This document shows positions 24,792 through 33,118 of a DNA stretch of 64,000 nucleotides, one piece after another. Each line of letters begins with the position of its first letter. Within the stretch, counting starts at the first letter, position 1. The notes under the pieces are model-generated. The model did not search any database. It saw only the letters and a list, made by a program, of their open reading frames with translations, and was not told where the DNA came from. Location: positions 434,001 to 498,000 of the forward strand of contig NZ_WKLH01000001.1 of NCBI RefSeq assembly GCF_010882175.1, written 5' to 3'. The DNA is from Mangrovibacterium lignilyticum. GTDB taxonomy: Bacteria > Bacteroidota > Bacteroidia > Bacteroidales > Prolixibacteraceae. A program made the translations under genes and the position numbers.

Positions 24792-26339
24792 TCAATAATT
24801 TGGATTCTGCACCAAATTCGGGTTAGCATTTAACTGTTCTTCCGGAATTGGGTAGATTCCTCTCCACTCCGGAGTTGTTGTTGTCTTGAATGACCAGGTT
24901 TCGGAAAAATATGAACCGAAACGAATCATATCACGGCGACGATGTCCTTCCCAAATGAATTCACAGGCACGCTCATTTTCCAAATCTTCCAGCGTCAATG
25001 TTGACAAATCGCTGGCGTTACTTCTTTCACGAACTTCATTGACCAGCCCTACTGCTTCAGATGTTGAACCGTTTGTTCTGAAAATCGCTTCCGCTTTCAT
25101 TAGTAGAATATCTGAATAGCGATTCAACACAAAGTCATTATCCGCATTGTAGGCCGACCAGGTTACGCCAATCGGCGAGTATTTCAACAAGTGATAACCT
25201 TCATCGTTGCCGGCAGCAAAAATATCCTGAACCGGTGTAATTACTAGTTGACTATTCGGATCATTATCATCTTTCAATAGCGGATCACCATTCAGGTAGT
25301 ACTGAGGGCCGTATTCAATCATATCCAACCGCTCGTCTCCCATTTCATATCGGTCAACCGGTTCATCGTTAAAGCTGTAACCGTCGGCAGGTGTGAACGG
25401 CAAGTCATACTTTTTCTTATCCAGCGCATGGTTGGTATACAACATGAATTGATTATTTCCGGCCTTTTGATTTGGATCGATTGAAAAAGAAGAAATAATC
25501 TCGGTTGAGTTTTCCTCATTCGTTGCCAGAAAACAATCACCAACGCGGTCCTCCAATGAATAGGCGTTGGTTGAGATGACATTGTCGCACATAGTTATTA
25601 CATCGCCCCAATGCGCTGTTCCGGTGTACACTTCGGCATTCAGATACACGGTTGCCAGTGCGGTGTAAACGGCCTCTTTAGTAAAGCGCGGATAATATTC
25701 CTTTCTGGTTACATTGTTAACAGATGGAAGATCTGCCGCTGCAGCATTCAACTCGTCAACAATAAAATTATAAACATCCGCTCTGGAGTCGGTACTTGGC
25801 AAATTCAGAGCATCAACTCGTGCTGCTGTAAAAATTGGCACGTTGCCCCAAAAGTCCATCGCATAGAAATAGGCATAAGCACGAAGGGCCCTTGTTTCGG
25901 CAATCAAAGCTGACAGATCATCAGCATTCGGCGACTGCTCCAAACTCTCGATCACGGCATTGGCAGCACCAATGGTATTGAAAATCGACACCCATGCGCG
26001 ACGGTTCAACTCGTTGCTTGCAGAGACATTGTGCTGCGCGTACTCAATCCAGATACCCCCATCGTACCATCCACCGTTTGTACGAGCAGGCACGAAAAAC
26101 TCGTCTGTTCCCAGAACCGAAGGACGCCAACCGGCACCAATACTTACAATATCTGACAATTTTTGATAGACACCTACTACTGAAGACAAGGCTTCTTCTT
26201 CGGTTTGATAGTAGTTATCAGGAGAAAGACTTCCGTAGATTTCTTCATCCAAATTGGTACATGAACCAAATACTAAGGTGATCGCTAGCAGTAATTCCGC
26301 TATGATTATATTTTTCTTCATTTTGATTTTCATTTTCAT
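24792..26339 (-). CDS. SusD/RagB family outer-membrane lipoprotein
   Basis: 515-residue surface glycan-binding lipoprotein that caps the SusC transporter. The lipobox VFGSC sits at the end of the signal peptide, followed by TNLDEEIYGSLSPDNYYQTEEEA, the standard SusD opening, and the C-terminal block FIWEGHRRRDMIRFG with YPIPEEQLNANPNLVQNPNY, the family's usual ending. Several in-frame ATGs (MKMKIKMKKN) make the exact start uncertain. It lies 13 bp after SusC. Likely binds pectin oligosaccharides. Confidence 0.95.
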   Translation of the reverse strand: MKMKIKMKKNIIIAELLLAITLVFGSCTNLDEEIYGSLSPDNYYQTEEEALSSVVGVYQKLSDIVSIGAGWRPSVLGTDEFFVPARTNGGWYDGGIWIEYAQHNVSASNELNRRAWVSIFNTIGAANAVIESLEQSPNADDLSALIAETRALRAYAYFYAMDFWGNVPIFTAARVDALNLPSTDSRADVYNFIVDELNAAAADLPSVNNVTRKEYYPRFTKEAVYTALATVYLNAEVYTGTAHWGDVITMCDNVISTNAYSLEDRVGDCFLATNEENSTEIISSFSIDPNQKAGNNQFMLYTNHALDKKKYDLPFTPADGYSFNDEPVDRYEMGDERLDMIEYGPQYYLNGDPLLKDDNDPNSQLVITPVQDIFAAGNDEGYHLLKYSPIGVTWSAYNADNDFVLNRYSDILLMKAEAIFRTNGSTSEAVGLVNEVRERSNASDLSTLTLEDLENERACEFIWEGHRRRDMIRFGSYFSETWSFKTTTTPEWRGIYPIPEEQLNANPNLVQNPNY

Positions 26340-26352
26340 GTGTCCTCAATTA

Positions 26353-29300
26353 TTAAAATGAAATTGTTGCTCCAAGTGTAAAAGTTCTCGCTTTTGGATA
26401 ACTTAAGTAGTCGATTCCAAGGGGTGCAACACCGGTGCCCGACACTTCAGAGTTTACTTCAGGATCTAAACCTGAATAACCAGTAATAACAAACAGGTTC
26501 TGACCGGAAACATATACTTTGGCGTTCGACAGGAAAGTATTGTGCAAATCAAAGTTATATGACAATGTCACATTATCCAGACGCACGAATGAACCGTCTT
26601 CGATCCAGCGAGAAGAGTATTGCTTGGCTTCGTTTTTACCGATACCGCTATCGACAGCACTTTTCAGTGCATTCCGTCCCGGAAGGTTGATCAAATACCC
26701 CATGTTGTTAGCCGTAAGGTTGTAAACATCGTTACCTACCGATCCGCGGAAGTTGACTACCAACCCCCAGTTTTTATAGCTGAAGTTATTACTCAAACCG
26801 AAGGTAAAATCAGGCTGAGCACAACCGATGAAATCACTTTTATCTTCAAAAACTTCTACACCGTTTTCTATTCCCTTGAATACTTTCCCGTAGAATGAGC
26901 CCAAAGGTTTTCCTTCTGTGATGAGCTGAGCAAAACCACCGGCAAGCCCGGCACCCTGGATCGGAGCACTGAGTACGTCGTCGCCCGACCAGCTATCATT
27001 CGACAGGCTCAACACCTTGTTACGGTTAACGCTGATGTTGAAATCTGCATTCCATGCAAAATCAGCACGGTCAACGATATGCGCACCTAATTCAAACTCA
27101 AAACCTTTGTTTTCCACACTACCTACGTTCGCAATCTGAGTCGAAACAATTGACGGAGAAGGAACTGCAACGCTTAAGAGGAGATCTGATGTCTTTTTGT
27201 AGTAATAATCAATACTTCCGTAAAGGCGTTGATCAAAAAGACCGAAGTTCACACCAAAGTCCCACTGCGAAGTTTGTTCCCATTTCAAATTTGGATTTGC
27301 ATAACGAGATGGCAATACAACAGTCAAGCGATCACCCCCCACGATATAGCCTGCAGAGCTGGCGCTCAGTGACGACAACGACTGGTAGTTACCAATTTCC
27401 TGGTTACCGGTTACACCATAGCTGGCACGAAGTTTCAAATCGGAAATTGTACTGCTGCTAAAGAAATCCTCTTGTGTTAAACGCCAAGAAACAGCTCCCG
27501 AGGGGAACAAACCCCATTTGTTACCCGAACCGAAGCGGCTGGATCCGTCACGTCTCAAAGTACCGGTAATCAGGAAGCGATCATCAATATTCAGATTCAA
27601 ACGGCCGTACATGGAGATCAACGTGTTACTTTCGGCAAAACTTGTTGCCGACTCAAGATTAGAGGCAGCCTGAAGGCTGTACCACCTAAACTCATCCGAC
27701 AAGAAACCTGAAGCCGTGTTTCTCAAACCTTCGTTAAAGAAGTATTGATAAGAATAACCGGCGATCGCATCCACGCCGATTTTTCCAAAGTCGTCTTTGT
27801 ACGACAAGAAAGACTCAAACAGTTTTGAGTAATCTTCCAGCTTTTGAACACTCACATAACCACCGTACCCTTCACCCAGCGGGTTTTCCTTGCTGATGTA
27901 TGAATTCCGGTTAATTCCCTGGTTTGTGTAACCAATATTGACTTTAACGCTTAGTGGCTCAACAATCTGGTAGGTAGCCGCTAGGTTTCCCAGAAATTTT
28001 CGGTTAGAGCGTTCGTCGATAATATCAGTTGAAAAAGAAACCGGGTTAATCCGGTATGGTAACACATGGTAGTAGTCACCATTTTCATCTTTTACCGGAT
28101 AAGTCGGGTTGAAAACGTAGGCTTCGTAGTTCATACTTGAACCAGCCTCACTACCAACGGTATTAGACACTGGTGCCTGATTAGCTGAATTTTGTCCGTA
28201 GTTCATGCGAAGATCGAACTTCAATTTTCCGTCCAGCGCTTCGTGCAGTATGTTTACCCGGGCATTGGCTTTTTCCAGTTTCGAGCCCAGCATAATGCCT
28301 TCCTGATCGCCGTAACCTAACGAAACACGGTAGCTAGTAGCTTCACTTCCACCCGACAAGGACAAGTAATGATCATGTGAAAATGCAGTTCGGTAAATCA
28401 GGTCTTGCCAGTTTGTATTGGCGCCTAAGTCCTGGTAGTCGGTTCCTTCCACATATCCCAGGTCAGCTACCGTTGTCCGATATTCATCAGCCGACAAAAC
28501 ATCCAGAGTATTGGCAACGCTCGCCAGGCTGGTTGACACATCGTAAGTAACCTGCGCCTTGCCTGCTTTGCCTTTTTTAGTGGTAATCATGATAACACCG
28601 TTGGCACCACGGGAACCATAGATAGCTGTTGCCGAGGCATCTTTCAATACGTTGATCGACTCAATATCATTCGGATTCAACGTCATTAAAGGATTAGTTG
28701 GTTCCTGATCGAAGAAGTCAGTACCGGTTCCGCGGATGTTTGCTGAGCTAACACCTGCAGTGGTCGAGATTGGCACACCGTCGATTACATACAATGGATC
28801 GTTTGAGGCCGAAATAGAGGTACCACCGCGGACACGCACCGTTGTCGCACCACCGGGCTTACCACTGTTCAAACTGATGTTTACCCCGGAAATTTTTCCC
28901 TGAACCAACTGTTGAGCTGAAATCTGGGCGCCTTTATTAAAATCGTCACTACTTACCGAAGAAACAGAACCTGTCAGGTCACTTTTTTTCATTGTACCAT
29001 AGCCAATCGCAACAACTTCTTCTAAACCGATTGCCTCTTCTTTCAGCGTAACATCGATACGCGTTTTTCCGGCAACCGGAATTTCCTGTGATTCCATACC
29101 GACGAAAGAAAAAACCAAGACAGCATCTCCTGAAACATTAGTCAGGTTATAATTTCCGTCAAAGTCAGTTACTGTTCCCGTTGAAGTTCCTTTGATAATA
29201 ACCGTTACACCCGGAAGAGCCTCTCCTTTTTCGCTGATCACTTTCCCGGTTACACTAATTTCTTTCTGTTGATTACCTGTAGCCTCTTTTTCTGAAATCA

Positions 29301-29670
29301 CAATGAAGTGATTCACCAACTCGAACTTCAGATTTTGACCTTCAATAACCTGATCCATGATAGCATCAATGGATGAATTTTCCAGATTTACAGAGATTAT
29401 CCGATTCACATCGAATACATTGTTGTCGTACATAAAGGAATAGTCAGTTTGTCGTTCCACTTCCTCTATCACATCTTTGACTTTCCCTTGTTCAATTTTC
29501 AGACTTAATCGTGTGGATTGGGCTTTGGTCTCAGCCATACTACTAAGTAAACCCACAAAGAGACATAAAACCAGTGTCAATTTCATAATTAACAATCTTT
29601 TGTACCAAGAGGATTTACCCGAAGGGGAGCCTCCTGCGTTCAATTTTTTTTTCATAAGTTTGTAATACAT
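26353..29670 (-). CDS. SusC/RagA TonB-dependent transporter with STN domain
   Basis: 1105-residue outer-membrane importer. Residues ~55-125 are an STN (secretin/TonB short N-terminal) domain (LSLKIEQGKVKDVIEEVERQ), used for signalling to anti-sigma factors. Residues ~138-210 are a carboxypeptidase-D-like repeat (VTGKVISEKGEALPGVTV), followed by the SusC signature EEVVAIGYGTMKKSDLTGS (~217-235), a plug and a 22-strand barrel ending TFTLGATISF. Start may be 29670 or the ATG at 29655 (MKKKLN). It forms a transcript with SusD and answers to the FecR/sigma pair just upstream. Confidence 0.95.
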   Translation of the reverse strand: MYYKLMKKKLNAGGSPSGKSSWYKRLLIMKLTLVLCLFVGLLSSMAETKAQSTRLSLKIEQGKVKDVIEEVERQTDYSFMYDNNVFDVNRIISVNLENSSIDAIMDQVIEGQNLKFELVNHFIVISEKEATGNQQKEISVTGKVISEKGEALPGVTVIIKGTSTGTVTDFDGNYNLTNVSGDAVLVFSFVGMESQEIPVAGKTRIDVTLKEEAIGLEEVVAIGYGTMKKSDLTGSVSSVSSDDFNKGAQISAQQLVQGKISGVNISLNSGKPGGATTVRVRGGTSISASNDPLYVIDGVPISTTAGVSSANIRGTGTDFFDQEPTNPLMTLNPNDIESINVLKDASATAIYGSRGANGVIMITTKKGKAGKAQVTYDVSTSLASVANTLDVLSADEYRTTVADLGYVEGTDYQDLGANTNWQDLIYRTAFSHDHYLSLSGGSEATSYRVSLGYGDQEGIMLGSKLEKANARVNILHEALDGKLKFDLRMNYGQNSANQAPVSNTVGSEAGSSMNYEAYVFNPTYPVKDENGDYYHVLPYRINPVSFSTDIIDERSNRKFLGNLAATYQIVEPLSVKVNIGYTNQGINRNSYISKENPLGEGYGGYVSVQKLEDYSKLFESFLSYKDDFGKIGVDAIAGYSYQYFFNEGLRNTASGFLSDEFRWYSLQAASNLESATSFAESNTLISMYGRLNLNIDDRFLITGTLRRDGSSRFGSGNKWGLFPSGAVSWRLTQEDFFSSSTISDLKLRASYGVTGNQEIGNYQSLSSLSASSAGYIVGGDRLTVVLPSRYANPNLKWEQTSQWDFGVNFGLFDQRLYGSIDYYYKKTSDLLLSVAVPSPSIVSTQIANVGSVENKGFEFELGAHIVDRADFAWNADFNISVNRNKVLSLSNDSWSGDDVLSAPIQGAGLAGGFAQLITEGKPLGSFYGKVFKGIENGVEVFEDKSDFIGCAQPDFTFGLSNNFSYKNWGLVVNFRGSVGNDVYNLTANNMGYLINLPGRNALKSAVDSGIGKNEAKQYSSRWIEDGSFVRLDNVTLSYNFDLHNTFLSNAKVYVSGQNLFVITGYSGLDPEVNSEVSGTGVAPLGIDYLSYPKARTFTLGATISF

Positions 29671-29747
29671 TTTGTGCTTTTCTGCGACGACAATGAGTTG
29701 GAGCTTATGACATTGCAGAATTGCGATTAAACAAAAAGGTTTTTAGG

Positions 29748-29780
29748 AAGGTTTGCTGTTACCGCAGCAAGCCTTTTTTT
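29748..29780. terminator. hairpin between fecR-like and susC genes
   Basis: aaggtttgctg (29748-29758) and cagcaagcctt (29765-29775) pair with one mismatch around ttaccg; T-runs flank it on both strands (seven T on the plus side, five on the minus side after a short gap). It probably separates the sigma/anti-sigma transcript from the SusC transcript. Confidence 0.55.
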
Positions 29781-29810
29781 GCATTTTGTGTTCTATTTGT
29801 TCATTCAGAT

Positions 29811-30776
29811 TTATTTTGAGAGTTCTACATTTTTTCCGTCGATAGCAAACTGGATAGCGGTAATATAACTAATGGAGGAGAGTAGTTCTTGCAAACTTTC
29901 TGTCTTTACCTTGAAGCTCAGCTTTTGTTCCACTTTCAGGTTTTGGTCATTAATAAAAGTCACCCCATACCAGCGTTCCAGGTATTTTAAGACCTCTTCG
30001 AACGATTGATTCTCAACCACCAATTCCTCGGTACTCCAGGAAACAATCATATCCATATTTTCCTGATTCACACGCAATTTATTGGTCGTTGTATTTAGGG
30101 TAGCGACCTCACCAGGAACTATTTTAGTCAACAGTTCGTCCTCTTGAAACAAGCCTACGCTTCCTTCCAGCAAAGCAACCTCGGCTTCCTGGTCGTCGCT
30201 GTAATGTTTAAAGTTGAATTTTGTGCCGTAAACTTCCACCTTAACATCTCCCGATCGGAGCCTGAATACATGACCGGGATCTTTGGTCACTTCAAACAAA
30301 GCTTCTCCGGTCAATTGCACGTCGCGTGATTGGTTAAAATTGGTGGCGTATTTCAAACTTGAATTTCCATTCAGCCATACTGTAGAATGATCCGGTAAAA
30401 TAACCTTGGTTTTGTGTCCGTAAGGCGAAAAAACCTCGGCATACTGAATTTCCCGGTCTTGCAGGAAATACCAGCTGCTTAAACCTCCTATAAGAAACAG
30501 GAGAATAGAGGCTGCAACCCGAAGAAAAGTCGGATTGAAACGAATCTTACGACCCGATTGCTCAATCCGCTTTTCAACTTTGCTCCAAGCTTTTACCTGA
30601 TCCGGATCAAACTCCTCCGACACTTCCCCGCTGATCTGGTAAGTTAGATAGACTTCTTCCCAAATTTTTTGATTGGCATCCGACTCATTCAGCCAATTGC
30701 TGAACTCCGGGTCATATTCCTCGGAAGGACTATTGATGTAATGGCGTATTTTATCCCAAGGGACTTGATTTTCCAT
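29811..30776 (-). CDS. FecR-family anti-sigma factor
   Basis: 321 residues. A cytoplasmic N-terminus (WDKIRHYINSPSEEYDPEFSNWLNES) leads to one membrane segment near residue 100 (FLRVAASILLFLIGGLSSWYF), then the periplasmic FecR domain (YAEVFSPYGHKTKVILPDHSTVWLNGNSSL, TGEALFEVTKDPGHVF) and a C-terminal DUF4974 domain (VVENQSFEEVLKYLERWYGV). It would hold the adjacent ECF sigma factor until the SusC STN domain signals. It follows the sigma gene by 77 bp. Confidence 0.93.
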   Translation of the reverse strand: MENQVPWDKIRHYINSPSEEYDPEFSNWLNESDANQKIWEEVYLTYQISGEVSEEFDPDQVKAWSKVEKRIEQSGRKIRFNPTFLRVAASILLFLIGGLSSWYFLQDREIQYAEVFSPYGHKTKVILPDHSTVWLNGNSSLKYATNFNQSRDVQLTGEALFEVTKDPGHVFRLRSGDVKVEVYGTKFNFKHYSDDQEAEVALLEGSVGLFQEDELLTKIVPGEVATLNTTTNKLRVNQENMDMIVSWSTEELVVENQSFEEVLKYLERWYGVTFINDQNLKVEQKLSFKVKTESLQELLSSISYITAIQFAIDGKNVELSK

Positions 30777-30853
30777 GAATTTGCCGCTTTATACCATACA
30801 GTAACAGCAGATGACAAATCCCCCTAAAGAAAAATGAGATTTTTTGAAAAAAT

Positions 30854-31459
30854 TTATTTGAACAGGTCGATCAGAAAGAAAAGGAAGATCTTTTCGCGAT
30901 GAGGCTCCAAATGCGTCCGCAGTTTCCGCAACGCAATAGTTATTTGATTTTCAACTGTTTTTACGGACACCCCCAACTGCTCGGCAATTTGTTTATTGCT
31001 CATATCCTGCTTCTTGCTGAGCAAGAATATTTCCCTGCATCGATCGGGTAATTTGTGAATAGCTTCTTCCAAAATAGTCCGAAATTCAGCAGTACCTGAA
31101 AATTGTTCCATGGGAATTTCCTGCACTCCAAAATCTTCGTTGTCCAAATATTCCTGCCAGCTCACATTTCTTTTTTGAGCACGAAGTACATTCAGACTTT
31201 TAAATTTAGAGGCACCAAACAGGTAAGCTTTTACCGAAGACTGAATCTTAATTTTCTGCTTGTTTTCCCAAAAATAAACGAAAATATCCTGCACAACTTC
31301 CTCGGTCAACACCTGATTTTTCAGGTACAAATTGACAAAATTGCAAAGCTCGCGGTAGTATTTGTCGAAAAAATAGCGGAAAGCCAATTTATCACCATCA
31401 ACCATCCGTTTGACGATGAAAAGCTCTTCAGTATTTCCGGTTTTACTCAATTGATTCAT
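30854..31459 (-). CDS. ECF RNA polymerase sigma-70 factor
   Basis: 201-residue ECF sigma factor. Region 2 is DKLAFRYFFDKYYRELCNFV plus VQDIFVYFWENKQKI; region 4 is LPDRCREIFLLSKKQDMSNKQIAEQLGVS then VKTVENQI. Followed directly by FecR and SusC, so it most likely activates the pectin genes below it. The C-terminal tail is Leu/Phe rich. Expected target promoters could not be identified by eye. Confidence 0.95.
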   Translation of the reverse strand: MNQLSKTGNTEELFIVKRMVDGDKLAFRYFFDKYYRELCNFVNLYLKNQVLTEEVVQDIFVYFWENKQKIKIQSSVKAYLFGASKFKSLNVLRAQKRNVSWQEYLDNEDFGVQEIPMEQFSGTAEFRTILEEAIHKLPDRCREIFLLSKKQDMSNKQIAEQLGVSVKTVENQITIALRKLRTHLEPHREKIFLFFLIDLFK

Positions 31460-31638
31460 TTTATTTGGGACGAGAAAGATAATAGAATCTGCTTAAACTT
31501 TGGGAAAACACCTGCGAATAAAACGGCTATTTACCGGTTTTCCAGGATATCTGAAAAGAATGATCTGGACTTCCTTCAACGCTACTCATGATCTTCTTCT
31601 CTTTCTGCCTGGAGGAATAATGCCGATGAAGCAAGTGT

Positions 31639-31672
31639 AAAAAAAGGGCAGCTATCGTCATAGCTACCCTTT
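31639..31672 (-). terminator. intrinsic terminator after GH105
   Basis: gggcagcta and tagctaccc pair (31646-31669, one G-T) around tcgtca; the minus strand continues with seven T. It lies 29 bp after the GH105 stop and separates that gene from the sigma factor gene. Confidence 0.85.
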
Positions 31673-31701
31673 CTAAATTAAATCTATTTTCTGATCCACT
31701 A

Positions 31702-32916
31702 TTATTTTTTGTCCAGATCCTTTTGTAACTCGATGGCAGCCATGATGAATGGCCCAACACCTTTCGGATCGTTATCGCGTATCTCTGTTGAAATGTAATA
31801 TTCGTAGGAACCATCGCGGTAAGGATTACCTCCCAAGCCGGCAACAGCACAGCAGTCTGTCAGCGAAATGGTACCATCCTCATTCTTCTTGATGAAGTTC
31901 TTCAGCATTCCCTTAAATCCTTTATTAGCCGCTGCCGTGTATGAATCATCAACATAGCCCATCCGGTTTGCTTTAGCAAAAGCATATACGAACATCGAAG
32001 AACAGGTTGATTCGAAGTAGTTACCTTCACGTCCGGGCTCATCCATTACCTGGTACCACAAACCGGTTTCTGCATCCTGTGCTTTTTTGATTGCTGCATA
32101 AACTGTTTTCAACACTTCCAGGTATTCAGCTCTTTGAGGATGATCGGCCGGAACAAATTCTAAAATATCAACCAGGGCCATGGCATACCAGCCTTGAGCA
32201 CGTCCCCAAACATGAGACGACAAACCGGTTTCTTTATCTGCCCAGGCTTGTTCTTTACTTTCGTCCCACCCGTGAAAGTTCAATCCTGTTTTCGAATCGT
32301 GTGTGTGCTTTTGAATTGTCAACACCTGGTGCATCGCATCATCAATCGCTTCCGGGTGGTTGAAAACCATACCATATTGAGCGTGAAACGGATCGGCCAT
32401 ATATACTCCGTCTAACCACATTTGATTGGGATATACTTTTTTGTGCCAGTAACCGCCATCAGAGGTAGCAGGCTGTTCTTCCAGTTGCTCGTTCAACTGC
32501 TCCATGGCCAGCTTATATTTCTCATTACCTGTTTTCGCATAAATCTCAAACAAGATCTTTCCGGAATTCACCAAATCCAGGTTGTATTTTTCTTTCTTAT
32601 AAGTTGCAATGGTGCCGTCTTCACTAATCATGCTATCAGCATAAGCCAAACCGTAATTGTAGTACTTAACTTCTCCGGTTTCTGCAGCTAACCGTTGATC
32701 AGCCAAGGTCACCAACCCTTGTGTATAACTCCATTTCGGAGTCGGAGTAAAATCAAGATAACGGGCATCAGGGAAACGTTGCATATCAGAATCAGCCATC
32801 TTAATCCCCCACTCGATAGGAGTTGTTTCGTCTGCCTTCGGGGTCTGGCTGCATGAGGTACTGATAAATACAGATGCGACAAGCATCAATAATGAAATTG
32901 ATTTGAATACTTTCAT
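31702..32916 (-). CDS. GH105 unsaturated galacturonyl/rhamnogalacturonyl hydrolase, lipoprotein
   Basis: 404-residue family 88/105 enzyme that removes the unsaturated uronic acid left by lyases such as the PL1 here. Lipobox ends at Cys22. The (alpha/alpha)6-barrel shows KWSYTQGLVTLA, the catalytic-site block MWLDGVYMADPF (~166-177, Asp169), and WGRAQGWYAMALVDIL. Membrane anchorage suggests periplasmic work on imported oligosaccharides. Upstream neighbour is the GH78 gene, 202 bp away; downstream is the terminator and sigma gene. Confidence 0.93.
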   Translation of the reverse strand: MKVFKSISLLMLVASVFISTSCSQTPKADETTPIEWGIKMADSDMQRFPDARYLDFTPTPKWSYTQGLVTLADQRLAAETGEVKYYNYGLAYADSMISEDGTIATYKKEKYNLDLVNSGKILFEIYAKTGNEKYKLAMEQLNEQLEEQPATSDGGYWHKKVYPNQMWLDGVYMADPFHAQYGMVFNHPEAIDDAMHQVLTIQKHTHDSKTGLNFHGWDESKEQAWADKETGLSSHVWGRAQGWYAMALVDILEFVPADHPQRAEYLEVLKTVYAAIKKAQDAETGLWYQVMDEPGREGNYFESTCSSMFVYAFAKANRMGYVDDSYTAAANKGFKGMLKNFIKKNEDGTISLTDCCAVAGLGGNPYRDGSYEYYISTEIRDNDPKGVGPFIMAAIELQKDLDKK

Positions 32917-33118
32917 TGGTGTAGCTATTATTTAAAATCCTTTTGTTTTCAGGATTCAAAAATAACGCTGAAAATATTAAACCACTCCCTACAAATTATC
33001 CGATTTAGGGGGATAAATCATCGGGCAGCACCAAGCACGACCTATGAATGAAATACTTGGCAAACCCGCAATGGTGTTTTTAACTTCAAGGCAAAAACAG
33101 AACGCCGCCCTGCGCAGC

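Noticed and set aside
29811-31459. Hybrid two-component regulator for the pectin locus
   Set aside because: The regulator genes here are an ECF sigma factor and FecR; no HTCS-type gene is in the window.
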